Source of the DNA: Zopfochytrium polystomum
Taxonomy: Eukaryota; Chytridiomycota; Chytridiomycetes; Chytridiales; Chytridiaceae
Assembly: GCA_025765615.1 (NCBI GenBank)
Contig: JAIVFJ010000473.1
Span: forward strand, 1-36,679
DNA: 36,679 bases
Direction: 5' to 3'
Under the pieces are notes generated by a model. That model had not been told where the DNA came from and did no database searches. It saw only the letters and a program-made list of their open reading frames with translations. Positions 1 to 10,785 of this stretch are shown here, one piece after another (position 1 is the stretch's first letter; the number at the start of each line of letters is the position of its first letter). The position numbers and the translations under genes were made by a program.

Positions 1-638
1 TCACAGGAAATTTTACAGCCATACCTGAGTCCTCACCTCAATTGCATCACTCCGATGAATTATCCTAACCAACTTCTGTGACAAAACACAATGTTCCTTG
101 AAATAACCTTTGGCTCATTCCAAGGAGTATCAACGTTTATCTTTATTGGACACTCAACACTAACACTTTTTCGAGCAAACTATAGACAAGCTCAACCTTG
201 CAAGATTACTGAACTTCCATTCTCATCTAAGATTCTTCCTTAGCCGAACCAAATCTAACTGACTCTAGATTTCAAACTGCTCTTAATAGAGTCACTCCAC
301 AACATCACTTGGAGGCTAAAGGCAAATCATCATCAAGCAATCAAACTCTGTGGAAACATCTGGAAATACTAACTCTCACTAATGCTTTCTACCGCTAAGT
401 TTGTCTCTATCTTATTCTCCACTCTAGACCAACAAAAACAAAAATCAACCACCTCACACACAGTTGCAATTACCATATCATCAAACTATTCAAACTTCAG
501 CAGTCTCAGCAAAATTCAGGAAAACCTTTAAATATTCATTACTGCAGATCAGCTTCAGAAACAACACCAACATCACCACTTTGCTCCATTCAGTCACCAG
601 TCACCTTGAACTATCTTTGAAAAAGTATCAACCAAATG

Positions 639-1143
639 GTAATCCACAGCGAAAGTGAATCAGATAACAGTGTACAGCTCTGGTGTTGGAGGTGATGGCA
701 CAACAGGTTGGATTCTGTGCTACTGCAATTAACATCACCTCCAGTGGGCCTTACTGGGAGCACTATAGGCATGACTGAGCAAGACCGGACCGATGTGGCA
801 GACCAGCAATGTAAATCAACCGAAGGCCCACGAACACCAAAGTCCCAGCTTGTAGGCTAGTGTGGCCTGGACCTGTGTCAGAGGAGGTGGAGTCCTGAGC
901 AGGGAGCCCATTCCGCAAGGAGTACCAACCAGGAGACAGTTATTCTCCTGATGTGCCCAGGCGAGACGCGGGGAAAGCATTGAGGGCAAGCTGTGTATGG
1001 GGGAGTGGTTGCCTTGCCTCATAGGGTACTGGGGGGAGCCCAGACCAGCATCGTGCGGAAGGCTCACCTGTGCAGAATTTTTATCCTTGCTTTCTTTTGT
1101 GTGTTGGATATCTGAGAGTGTTATAAAACTAATTCCTTCAAAG
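639..1143 (+). other. Intron-like spacer in pol of element A
   Basis: The donor is GTAATC at 639, aligned to GTGAGC in B and GTACGG in C. The acceptor is TTCAAAG ending at 1143, preceded by an AAACTAAT branch-like site. Its length of 505 nt is close to the 531 nt of element C. Blocks conserved with C include the stretch around 917-930 (GGGAGCCCATTCCG) and the end around 1050-1071 (CATCGTGCGGAAGGCTCACC). Conservation of these blocks in an otherwise badly decayed element is notable. Confidence 0.6.
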
Positions 1144-1149
1144 TCCCCA

Positions 1150-2694
1150 CAAGACAAAACAATGGCAGACATACCCACCACTAGGTTTCATCCTTCTCAC
1201 AAAACAAACATGACCTCCTAAATTAGGGGTGTGCCACAAGCTTCTCCACCTCAAGAAGCACCTCCACCAGAGCCACCTCCACATCACCAACATTACGCTC
1301 ACCATCACCAGACAACTCAGCTGAGCATACACGTTCTGGGAAACCTACCTCACAAACGCGTCATGACCCGATCCCCAAACTTGGGCAGAGGCCACGTCAG
1401 CAGCCTTTGAAGTTATTGAACAACCCACCAATGTCAACATCATCTGGAACAAATGGGTCTACAAGGTCAAACTTTGTGAAGACAGCAGCATTGAGTGCTT
1501 CTATGCACAGCTCATGGCTAAGTGCCCCACTTAGTAGATTGCATTGATATTCAGAATACTCACTCACCTATTGTCCAAATTAATAGTCTTTGTTAACTCA
1601 CTGAAATGGATGCCTGAATCAACTGGGACACTGGCACAGTGGATATCAGCAACACATACCTCAACAGCATATTTTATGTGCCAAATCTGCATCAAGCAGT
1701 TCATTACCACCACACTGACTGCTGGAGTTGAACAGCCACCTAAATTAAACAGTTGACAGGAAAGTGCAATCTTCTGGGACCACTGCATCCTCCTTTGTCA
1801 GATTGACTCATCATCCACACCGCAAGCTAAGTTAACAATATTTGTTTTTTGGTGATTCTGGCAAAAAACTTCCTCTGCCATAATTGCCTTGCCTAATCTT
1901 TTTACAAACTCTGTGAAATGGGAGCAATGAAAACCATCCTCAATATGCAGCTGGAACATCAACATGACGGAATCTTCTTACACAAGAAAGTCTATAGCAA
2001 GGAGTTACTTCAGTGCCATGCAAACATTACCAACAACTGCACTGCAGTAACTGCCCTTCCCAGTAGTCTCAATCTTCAGCCACGTAGGATCGACAAAGCA
2101 ACTGCAAATCAGAGACTGTACCAGGCAATCCATGACGGCATCAACTACATTGCAACACACACGCGACCAGACCTTGCCCCAGCAGTTTCATATATAGGTG
2201 CCTTCAGCAAGGATCCCAACATAGCCAGTTACTCCAATGCTGCCCAATGTGTCCACTCAGATGGGAAATCACAGCTTGGCTACTATGTTCTATTTGGAGG
2301 AACAGCTATTAGTTGGACATCTGTTTGGAGCAGCACTGTCATGCTGTCACCGCAGGAAGCTGAATATGTAGCTGTGTCTGAACTGGGACGAGAACTTAAG
2401 GCACTGTCCCAAATCTACTCAGCACTTCAACTTCTGTCTCCAACTCCTCTTGTCATCTACACTGACAACAGCAGTATAATCAACCTCAGCTCAAATGATC
2501 TTTGCACCAATGGGTCAAAGCATTTCATGGTAAAGTATCATTATATTCAAGAACTCATGGAACAAAAGGTAGTACGGCTTGAATAGATTGCTGGAGGAGA
2601 ACAGCCTGGAGACTATATGACGAAATCTCTCTCAGCTATTCTCAGTGAATACCATCTGAGTCGCATTGGTCTTTGCTTCTTTTCCTATCTCTGA
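1150..2694 (+). pseudogene. Reverse transcriptase/RNase H remnant of element A
   Basis: The RT half (1380-1915) is recognisable only in pieces, for example NKWVYKVKL-like coding at 1449-1475, with many frame breaks. The connection and RNase H part is open from 1918 to 2586. It contains the copia signatures THTRPDLAPAVSY, SQLGYYVLFGGTAISW, MLSPQEAEYVAVSE and IYTDNSS. A deletion removes about 30 residues after AFSKDP. The frame stops at TAG (2584-2586), where the related copies have a Trp codon (RLEWI), and the remainder to the natural stop at ~2694 is still readable. It cannot give a working polymerase because the YVDD catalytic region is gone. Confidence 0.85.
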
Positions 2695-2954
2695 TTCATT
2701 TTTTCTTATCTCTGAAGCTGTTTTCTTCTTTGTCCTTTTTCATTACTTTGACTCATTTTCTTTTACCTCTGAAGTTCAATATGTGCCCCTATCCATTTTG
2801 TTAGTGTGGTCTGTCCTTTCTGTTCTGCCATCCAATGGCCAGTCATACCTGTTTGTGATTCTTCTTTCTCCAGTGTACGGTTTCCTTAAGTTGACTATGG
2901 CTTAAGGTTCTCCTCTGTGCCAGCCTTTGCTCCTGCCCACAGCTTAGGGGGGAG

Positions 2955-3191
2955 TGTTGGTTTGGGTCTTTTGGTGTAAGCAGTGTGCAGGAGCTTTGAC
3001 CTGATACTGCTCTGCAAGGATGACTTGCAGCATTTGCAAGTGATGGTCCTTGTAACAGTTTTGTATAAAGACAAACACAAGACTGACAGAAGCCAAGATG
3101 AACCTCCCACCACCACCACCTTCAGTAGTGTACTACCTCCATCTCTGCAGCAGCACAACCCATAGACAATCCAGCCCAACGAATTCTTTCA
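2955..3191 (+). repeat. 3' LTR of element A (237 bp)
   Basis: It starts TGTTGGTTTGGG directly after the polypurine tract TTAGGGGGGAG and ends TTCTTTCA. It matches the LTRs of element B in opposite orientation. It contains the 14-nt primer-like segment GTAACAGTTTTGTA at 3052-3065, identical to B's, followed by TATAAAG. The next five bases (GTTAC, 3192-3196) are the probable target-site duplication. Confidence 0.9.
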
Positions 3192-3196
3192 GTTAC

Positions 3197-3642
3197 AGGA
3201 CTGGACGATTGGAGAAGACGGTGGGTGAGAGGCTGGGGAGTGAGGGTGAGGGACCTGGGAATTTGGTGGAGGGGATCCGCAAGGGCTTGGAGCGCCTTGT
3301 CAGAGGCTTGATGGACTGTGACTTCCCCCAAGAGATAGTGTTGTCGCAACAGGGAATCCAAACGAGTTGATGGGCATCAAGAAGGAGCTGATGGAAAGCA
3401 GTGACAAGGGTTTTAAGGGGGTTATCGCGTAAGAATAGGGTAAAAGGATTGGAGGATGAAACCACGAAAGACATGACGCTGCCCTTGACAAGTACCACAC
3501 TGGTATACGCCAAGAACACAAGACCTACAGGGAGCTTGAGGCCCAACACAACAAGGCGGTTGCTACCCTCGACTCCTGCTCGCGCATTGAGGATGTGCGC
3601 TCCATGAATGCGGCAAACATCACCAACTGCGCTGACCGGTAC
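3197..3642 (+). pseudogene. Element D gag, left fragment (interrupted by elements A and B)
   Basis: Coding frames here read into a helical, charged Gag-like protein. A segment around 3197-3370 includes GRLEKTVGERLG and GLMDCDFPQEIV. After a frame break at ~3370 it continues NELMGIKKELMESSDKG, and near 3490-3640 it reads DKYHTGIRQEHKTYRELEAQ and later MNAANITNCADR. That last frame is cut after CADR by element B and resumes exactly at 17929 with YKWLNDKYALQ, so the two halves were one gene. The 3638-3642 GGTAC is the target-site duplication of B. The extra frame shift and stops say D was already decaying or has accumulated indels. Confidence 0.75.
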
Positions 3643-3881
3643 TGAAAGATTTCGTTGGGCTGGATTGTCTATGGGTTGTGCTGCTGTGGAGATGGAGGTT
3701 GTACACTACTGAAGGTGGTGGTGGTGGGAGGTTGATCTTGGCTTCTGTCAGTCTTGTGTTTGTCTTTATACAAAACTGTTACAAGGACCATCACTTGCAA
3801 AATGCTGCAAGCCATCCTTGCAGAGAAGTATCAGGTCAAAGCTCCTGCACACTGCTTACACCAAAAGACCCAAAACTAACA
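3643..3881 (-). repeat. 3' LTR of element B (239 bp)
   Basis: On the minus strand it runs from TGTTAGTTTTGGGTC to ATCTTTCA, preceded by the polypurine tract TTAGGGGGCAG. The unmutated primer-like segment GTAACAGTTTTGTA lies at 3782-3769 and is followed by TATAAAG. Confidence 0.92.
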
Positions 3882-4140
3882 CTGCCCCCTAAGCTGTGGG
3901 CAGGAGCAAAGGCCGGCATGGAGGAAAACCTTAAGCCATAGTCAACTTCAGGAAACCGTACACTGGAAAAAGAAGAATCACAAACAGGTATGACTGGCCA
4001 TCGGATGGCAGAACAGAAAGAACAGACCACACTAACAAAAATGGATGGGGGCACATATTGAACTTCAGAGGTAAAAGAAATGAGTCAAAGTGATGAAAAG
4101 GAACAAAGAAGAAAACAACTTCACAGATAGAAAAAATGAA

Positions 4141-5620
4141 TCAGAGGAAAGAGAAGAAACAAAGGCCAAAGCGACTCAAATGGTATTCACTGAGAGCAGC
4201 TGAGAGAGATTTCGTCATATAGTCTCCAGGCTGTTCTCCTCCAGCAATCCACTCAAGCCGTACTACCTTTTGTTCCACGAGTTCTCGAATATAATGATAC
4301 TTCACCATGATATGCTTTGACCGATTGGTGTAAAGATCATTTGAACTGAGGTTGATCACACTGCTGTTGTCAGTGTAGATGACAAGAGGAGTGGGAGACG
4401 GAAGTTGAAGTGCTGAATAGAGTTGGGACAGTGCCTTAAGTTCTCGTCCCAGTTCAGACACAGCTACATATTCAGCTTCCTGCGGTGACAGCATGACAGT
4501 GCTGCTCCAAACAGATGTCCAACTAATAGCTGTTCCTCCAAATAGAACATAGTAGCCAAGCTGTGATTTCCCATCTGAGTGGACACCATGGGCAGCATCG
4601 GAGTAACCGGCTATATCTGTGCAGTTGCAAGAATAGAATAAACCATACTCACTATTACCGTTGAGATATTCGAGAACCCAAATAAGGATCTTCATGTGTT
4701 GCTTGCTAGGGTCCTTGCTGAAGGCACCAAGGTAGGAAACTGCTGGGGCAAGGTCTGGCTGCATGTGTGTTGCAAGGTAGTTGATGCCGCCAAGGATTGC
4801 CTGGTACAGTCTCTGGTCTGCAGCTGCTTCGTTGATCCCACGTGGGTGAAGATTGAGACTACTGGGAAGGGCAGTTACTGCAGTGCGATTGTTGATAGTG
4901 TTGGCATGGCGTTGAAGTAACTCCTTGATATAGGCTTTCTGGTGCAAGAAGATTCCGTTGTGGCAGTGTTCCAGTTGCATATTGAGGATGGTTTTGATTG
5001 TTCCTATTTCGCGGAGCTTGCAATGAGATTTTAGCAGTGTGATGGCAAAGGTGATCTCCCCAGAATCCCCAAAGAAACAAATATCATTGACATAGATGGC
5101 AATGAAAATGACTTTTCCATCCACTTGACGGAAGAGGATACAGGGGTCTGCTGTGCTTTGCTGATACCCATTCGACTTCAGGTGGCTAATCAGTTCTTGG
5201 TACCAACACCGGCCAGCTTGCTTGATACCATTAACAGCTCGCTTCAGTAGCCTTACTTTGCCATCACTGCGGTAGCCATCTGGCTGCTCCATGTAAATGG
5301 GCACATCAAGCATGCTGTTCAGGTACGCGTTGCTGATGTCGACAATAGCAGTGTGCCAGTTGTTTGCAGCCGCCATGGCAATGAGCCAACGAAGACTGTT
5401 GATTCGGACAACAGGAGAGTGAGTATTCCAAAAATCAATGCCGTGACACTGAGTGAAGCCCTTAGCCACAAGCCGTGCACGGAAGCGCTCAATGCTGCTG
5501 TCTGGTTTAAGTTTGACCTTGTAGACCCATTTGTTCTGCACAACGTTGATGTTGGCGGGCCGTTCCACAACTTCAAAGGCTGCTAAAGTGCGAAGGGCAT
5601 CGATCTCAGTCTGCTCTGCT
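4141..5620 (-). pseudogene. Element B reverse transcriptase-RNase H (N-terminally truncated)
   Basis: It is a long open frame of Pol C-terminal half. In order it has NKWVYKVKL, the RT finger/palm RFRARLVAKGFTQ, DISNAYLNS (first catalytic Asp region), GIKQAGRCWYQEL, the modified palm motif IYVNDICFF where YVDD is expected, and the RNase H signatures GYSDAAHG, SPQEAEYVAVSE, IYTDNSS and GDYMTKSL. The Asp-to-Asn change in YVDD would by itself disable the polymerase. Upstream, the frame runs to ~5620, where it joins directly onto intron sequence. Comparison with C shows that the intron 3' half, acceptor and about 80 codons (proline-rich linker) are deleted. It is therefore a pseudogene despite the long open frame. 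Confidence 0.92.
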
Positions 5621-5829
5621 TAGCCTACGAGCTGGGGCTTCGGTTATCGGTTGCTTCACATTGCCGGTCTACCCCCCGATCCGGTCTCCCTCAGTCACGC
5701 CTATAGTGCTCCCAATAAGGCCCACTGGAGATGACGTTTATTGCAGTAGCACAGAATCCAACCCATCATGCCGTCACCTCCAACACCAGAGCTGTACATC
5801 GTTATCTGATTCACTTTCGCTGTGCTCAC
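5621..5829 (-). other. 5' remnant of the pol intron in element B
   Basis: On the minus strand the donor is CAG|GTGAGC with GT at 5829-5828, the strongest donor of the three family copies. It lies in phase 0 exactly as in C. The 3' part with branch point and acceptor is missing: sequence aligned to the C intron stops near 5621 and switches to RT coding. Read-through translation would add about 43 residues before a stop at 5701. Confidence 0.65.
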
Positions 5830-7475
5830 CTGAGGGGTGACACTTTTTACCAATTCCACCGGGGCCACTGGTGTTGGTTCTGGCTCAGGTAGCTGTTCAA
5901 TGTGTACGTTTGCTTCGCGAAGGAGGGCCTTGATGTTGCTGTTGGTTTCCTGAAGTTTGTCAGCTGAGAGTAAGGGCGTGTGGTGATGCTGTAGTTCTGA
6001 ACTGTCATCATCAGCATCTGATTTGTTGAGTTTGGGAAAGCTGTCTTCGGCGATAGTGAGGTCGTTGAGGCGATGTGTGATAACGCGACCAGTGTTGATG
6101 TCGATGAGCTGGGCAATGGATCGGCCTATATTGCCAATGTATATTGCTGGTCGTGCTCGTTCTGCCAGTTTCTTGTACTGGTGTGTGCTGCCGCGTTCCT
6201 TGGCTGTCACATGGTAGAGCAACCAGCGCCAAAAACCCTAAAGTGACTGATGCAGGGAGGAAAGCCAAGTAACATTTCAACCAGTGAAAGCAAACCACGA
6301 CTGAGAACTGGCAGTGTGTTGATGATGTCCACGGAATGTCGAATAGCATAACCCCACCAAGACCAAGGTGAGCCAGCATGCTGAAGGAGTGAACGAGTTA
6401 CATCCATGACTGTCCTAGCTGCACGTTCTGCTTTGCCGTTGAGCTCTGGTGTGTGTGGTGGACTGACTTCAACCCGTATCCCACGAGAGGCACAGAAGCG
6501 TTCAAAGGCAGTTGACTTAAGTTCACCCCCATCAAACCTAACTGACTTAACCTGAACGTCTCGCACAGTCTGGAGTTGCTAAATGATTTTGATGGCTTCT
6601 GGTAAAGCATCAGACTTCCGTCGTAGGTTGGTTGACCAGATATAATTGCTGACATAGTCAATGGCAATGAGGGCAAAGCCGTACTGCCCCCTGAACTTGG
6701 GTTTGACCTCCACAAGGTCAAACGCCAAGTGTTCCCCAGGTAGCTTGTCCGGAGGATTTTTTTTGGGGAACAGAGGCACGTGTCTGCTTTGCAATAATAC
6801 AGGCCTTACACTCGTCCTCAAGCAGTTCTAAGTCTATGTCTGGAAAGTCAGCACAGGTTCGTCGTTCCTTCATGGAGCGAAGTCGAGCATAGGGAATGTG
6901 TCCTAGACGTTGGTGCAGTCGGCGAGTGTCTGGTTTTTTGCTGTTGAGAAATGCTGCACGAATGCTGTGTGTGTCTGCAGGTTCTGCTGACGTGAAAAAG
7001 TTGTAATATCTGCTGGCGCAATGGGCGAGAAATTAAGTGCTGTAATTGAAGGTTGGGTTTGCTGCAGTTGGGAACCACTGGAGGCCGTGCCGAAGGATCA
7101 TTTGAAGAACTGCTGGGTCACCTTCTTCATGACTGCTGCGGTGAATAACACCTGGTTGGAGGTCTCGTGCCAAGTGATAGTAACCGCATAGCTGGAGGTC
7201 CCTGTCGGCAATAAGGTTGACTGGGCATTCTGGAGCAAACTGCGCGCCTTCAATAATGAGAGTGATGTTGTTTGCAAGAGGAATTCGTGCAATGCCTGAG
7301 CCCTCGCAGTTGAGAACTGGGCCTTCCTTTGCGATGCGCATGCTGGATTTTTGGTTGTTGAAGGTTGATGGGATAAAGAAGGAGAAATCACGAAGAGTAG
7401 AAACATTGCAACCGTTATCAATAAGGAGAGGAAAGGAAGTAACAGGAGGTGGAATGTTGACTGCAAATGCCCGGA
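5830..7475 (-). pseudogene. Element B protease-integrase
   Basis: Translation starts in a frame overlapping the end of gag (MDGPGVIRAFAVN near 7494). The protease motif is LLIDNGCNVSTLRD, with DNG where retroviral-type aspartic proteases have DTG or DSG. An in-frame TAA at 7033-7035 ends the first open stretch. Integrase follows in several frames: the HHCC region near 6850-6990, LAFDLVEVKPKFRG (first Asp) near 6700-6730, VRFDGGELKS (second Asp) near 6520, and TPELNGKAERAAR (Glu) near 6430. The chromodomain-free C-terminal region ends at the intron donor 5829. At least four frame breaks show it is dead. Confidence 0.88.
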
Positions 7476-9858
7476 TCACTCCCGGGCCATCCAAATATCC
7501 TGTTGGTGGTTGTCGTCACTTTGGCCGCCAAGCTGTGAGTTGTAAGTCTCTTCCCATAACTGTTGAGATTCGACCCACGGGGTACACTACGCCAGTTACT
7601 GATGATCCCTTTGAGAACTCCATCCAATCACATTGGATGGGGTGTTCGAAGGGCTCAGTAGATTCAATACTTGAATGGGGCGCTCGGAAGGGCTAATTTG
7701 TTCTCAACAAAAAGAGATAGGCAAAGGCGGCTGTTGTTCTAGCTTTGTTCATCCTACCGGTAGGAACAATGCAATTAGAACATGCACAAAAACGCTCAAA
7801 CTACGCACTCTGCACATGTAACACAGCACAGCAAGCATGCAGAAGCAGTGTACCACTGCCCCATGCATCGGAATTCCGCTCCCTGATCTGGAATTCCGCT
7901 CTCTGCTTGGGAATTCCGCTCTCTAATCTGGAATTCCAGCTTCCCAGCTGTGCTGTGCAATCTGAGCAATGCAACAGGCATTCAGGAATGAGGGATTGCA
8001 CCAATCACTGCATTTCTAAAAGTGATATAAAAACTGAGCTCACCAGAGATTGCACCAATAATTGGATTTCTAAAAACAAGGAAAAAGCGGCTTGTTTCCC
8101 AAACAAGCTTCCTGATTTGGAAACATCCAACCCAATTTACAAGCAACTGTTTCTCAAACAAGCTGTAAATTGGTTCCTGGTGGTACTCAGCCCAGACAAA
8201 GTACTCAGCCCAAGGTGGTACTCAGCCCTGGGTGGTACTCAGTCCTGAATGGGTACTTAGCCCAGGCTGGGGATTGGTGCTCAGCCTGTTTTATCTCATT
8301 TCTGTGGCCTGCTCTGTGCAGCCCACTGCTCCCTCTGTTTTCTGATGGCTCCAACCTGCAGGAGTATAAAAGCAGCTACCTCTCACAGAGATCAAACAAG
8401 GAATCCAACCCCCTCCTTGCTGCTTCGACAGAATCCAGTGCAAAACAAGCCAATCTCTCTTCCTCCATTCATTTGCTCTCTCTTCCATCTCTGCCCACTC
8501 ACTCCTCTCTCCTCTCTCCATCCTCTCACTCCTTTCCCTTTTCCATCATCACTGCTCTCTCTCTCTCTCTCTTCATCCCCACACACACCAAGTCCCTCCA
8601 GTCCTGTGTGGGATTTCATCAATAACTGCTGTTTGTTTGCAAACTGCTGACTCTGTTGTTCATCCCAATCACTGTCTGCTGGTGCACTGTATGTTAGGAG
8701 TGCCTGCTGGGATTGCTGAGGCATCTGCTCCTGCACGTTTGCAGCTGAAGGACATTCCCTTGCATAATGTCCACGACCACTGCAATTGTTGCAGGTGACA
8801 TTTGCGGATGCCCGGCTCTGGTGTGGACGGAATGGTTGCTGTGGTCACCATCCACTTTGCTGGAGTCACCATCCCATCTGCTGGGGTCGCCAACTTCCTT
8901 GAGAGAGTGGAGTGGACCCTCTGTCAAAGCCACCATAGGGTCGTGGGGTGTATGGCTGTGGCCTTGGTTGGAGCGGTCGATTGCCTCCACGGCCTCGGGG
9001 GAGGGTGTAGTGAACTTGGGCAACATTTGCAGTTGGTGCGTTGACCTCTGGGGCTGCAGTGGAGGTGTCCCCTTCTCTTTGATTTGCCAGCTCGATGTGT
9101 CGCTTATCATAGTTGTTTTGACGAACAGTTTGTTTGAAGAGTGAGATTAGTTTGGCTAAACATGTTATCTCAGGAGCTGGGTTGCCGACAACAAGAAAAA
9201 CGTTTCCTATCCCCATGTCCAATAGGCTTTGGTTCAGTGAACCAACAAAGATTCGAACAACTTTTTGGAAAGGGCGGATACGATGGAGAAGTTCTCCATC
9301 TGCTGATTTTGCAAAGCTGTCGACTCGATGGTATGCTTCGGTGAATCGGGTAATGAAGGCATCTGAGGCTTCAGTTGGTTCCATTTTGATGCGTTCAAAG
9401 TCGTCAATGATCTCCTTTGCGAGTCCCTGGTCTGCTGTGCAGCAAATTATTCCCAATTCACCAACCAACTCATAAACAAAGTTTCGACCAGGTGTGATTT
9501 GGGTGAGAAGGACTCGAGAGATGTGGCGGCGAATAATTAGACAGCAATGTGCATTCCGGTTCTGTGTACCAGGAAACCAAGTTACTTTCTCTTGTCCATG
9601 AGGCAGAGGCACCAATTGGAATCGCTGTCCTTGGGATGGTCCATCTCTGATGAGACAGGTTCCAGTGTCGCAGAGGTCTAGTGGATCAACTGCATCATTC
9701 TGCTCTGCGTTGATGTGACTTGTGTCAATGCAGTGGCGTAAGTCAACATTTTTGTTGGAGAGTTCTGCTGTAAGATCCTCCAACCAGTCACTGAAATTCT
9801 CTGGTCCCTCCAAGACGCTGAAGGACTTGGCAACATACTTGGTTGAGTCAGTAGTCAT
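7476..9858 (-). pseudogene. Element B gag, split by a solo LTR
   Basis: Gag begins at ATG 9858 (MTTDSTKYVAKSFSVLEG) and parallels C Gag: FSDWLEDLTAELSNK, WFPGTQNRNAH, DQGLAKEIIDDFERIKMEP, KVVRIFVGSLNQSLLDMG and the glycine/arginine-rich PRGRGGNRPLQPRP. The frame breaks near 8866. A zinc knuckle CNNCSGRGHYAREC (CX2CX4HX4C) is readable in another frame near 8740-8800, and SDWDEQQSQQFANKQQ follows. The coding is then interrupted by the 7561-8621 LTR and resumes as WEETYNSQLGGQ to DIWMARE, stop 7478-7476. It is a structural capsid/nucleocapsid protein of virus-like particles in working relatives. Confidence 0.88.
7561..8621 (+). repeat. Solo LTR of the D family (1061 bp) inserted in B gag
   Basis: It starts TGTTGAGATTCG and ends GATTTCATCA. 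It is flanked by a perfect 5-bp duplication ATAAC at 7556-7560 and 8622-8626, so it is a genuine insertion reduced by LTR-LTR recombination. It is nearly identical along its whole length to 22884-23944 (also 1061 bp). Internal features: a 9-bp palindrome CCATCCAAT-CAC-ATTGGATGG at 7620-7640; three to four ~20-bp repeats around GGAATTCCGCTCTCT (7870-7940); five spaced copies of GGTACTCAGCCC (8183-8263); a TATA box TATAAAAG at 8365-8372; and a CT-rich tail. Confidence 0.95.
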
Positions 9859-10669
9859 GCTGTTTTCTCAGGACGACTATGTGTGCCAAGTTTGAAAGGA
9901 TTTCGTTGGATTTTGGGTGTGTTGTGAAGGTGGTGTTGCAGCAGATGAAATGTTGGTTTGTTAGCTTGGTGTGTGTCAGGTAGGGGGGTGGTCGTTGTCT
10001 CCAATTGGGGACAAAAAATCAAAAATTAATAGTGAGGGTTGGAGGTAATCTGGTGACCCTGAATGGAAAAAGTGGGCGCTTATCACAAAGGAGAGTGATT
10101 TTTGGATCCCGTTGGTGACAGTTGTGTAGTCCAGAAGCAGGCCTTTCGAATGATAGCTCGGGATTGGGGTTGAAGTTGGAAAAGTGGTTGCCAACTTCAG
10201 AGGTGGTGTACGCAAAGTAGGAGCGTCGGATCCGAGATCAGGTGGGTTCGTTGGAAAGAGGAGATCGAGAGCTTTCCAATGATAGTAATAGACTAGCTGT
10301 ACGTGTTGAGCGGGAGTGAGACGACCTGCACAGTGATCAGAGATGAAGAAGTTCCCATGTATTGTTAGGATATGAATGGAGTGGTAACGACGTCAAGGGA
10401 ACAGTACCTGCACAGTGATCAGAGATGAAGAAGTTCCCATGATCACTGGGCATGTGGGCAAAACAAATTTAAGGAGAATCGGAGAAAAGGAAAGGAGAGG
10501 AAAAGGAGAAGGACACAAACAGGACAAGGTGAGGACAGCGTTCTTGTTCACAACAGTACGATGTCTGTAGCGTCCGTGATCGATCCCCAAAGTTGGCAGA
10601 TCTGAAAAGCGTACAACCTCTTCTACTGATTGGATCTTGTTGAAATCAAGGGCGAAGTGATTGGGATGG
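9859..10669 (-). other. Element B untranslated leader with a 36-bp direct repeat
   Basis: This is the non-coding stretch between primer-binding site and gag start. A 36-bp sequence beginning ACCTGCACAGTGATCAG occurs twice, at 10324-10359 and 10406-10441 (period 82 bp). No gene is seen in it. Such leaders usually carry packaging and dimerisation signals, but nothing here proves that. Confidence 0.7.
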
Positions 10670-10683
10670 GTAACAGTTTTGTA
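10670..10683 (-). promoter_or_regulatory. Element B primer-binding site (self-complementary type)
   Basis: On the minus strand TACAAAACTGTTAC directly abuts the end of the 5' LTR (zero spacing). It is the exact reverse complement of GTAACAGTTTTGTA in the B 3' LTR (3769-3782) and in the A LTR (3052-3065). The B 5' LTR copy (17815-17828) has one later change (GTAATAG). It does not begin TGG, as a classical site complementary to a tRNA 3' CCA end would. Confidence 0.7.
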
Positions 10684-10746
10684 TGAAAGATTTCGTTGGG
10701 CTGGATTGTCTATGGGTTGTGCTGCTGTGGAGATGGAGGTAGTACA
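10684..10746 (-). repeat. 5' LTR of element B, U5-side part
   Basis: These 63 bp match the first 63 bp (plus-strand reading) of the B 3' LTR from TGAAAGATTTCG to GTACA. The LTR is cut here by element C and resumes at 17752. The joined length of 240 bp agrees with the 239-bp 3' LTR. Confidence 0.9.
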
Positions 10747-10785
10747 TGTTAGATTTTGAGATGGAGGTAGTACATGTTAGATTTT
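10730..10785 (+). repeat. 28-bp tandem duplication across the B/C junction
   Basis: Two adjacent copies (10730-10757 and 10758-10785) of a 28-bp unit beginning GAGATGGAGGTAGTACATG contain 17 bp of B LTR joined to 11 bp of the C LTR start. The unit spans the insertion junction, so it arose during or after integration of C. Confidence 0.9.

Larger units (their letters stand above)
1..3191 (+). mobile_element. Element A: decayed Ty1/copia retrotransposon, 3' part
   Basis: This is the 3' portion of a copia element of the same family as B and C; its 5' half lies outside the window. The order is integrase tail, intron-like spacer, reverse transcriptase/RNase H remnant, polypurine tract and a 237-bp 3' LTR. 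The first ~480 bases are too decayed to align confidently. From about 510 the sequence aligns with the pol region upstream of the B intron (for example the segment around 545-575). The base following the LTR begins GTTAC, the presumed target-site duplication, whose partner would be left of the window. Many stops and indels make it clearly the oldest copy of its family here. Confidence 0.85.

Noticed and set aside
4141..5568. Intact functional reverse transcriptase gene in element B
   Set aside because: The frame is open, but the palm motif reads YVND instead of YVDD and the N-terminal part with the intron acceptor is deleted.
7870..7940. CRISPR-like regular repeats around GGAATTCC
   Set aside because: The units are contiguous tandem repeats inside an LTR with no unique spacers, and the genome is eukaryotic.
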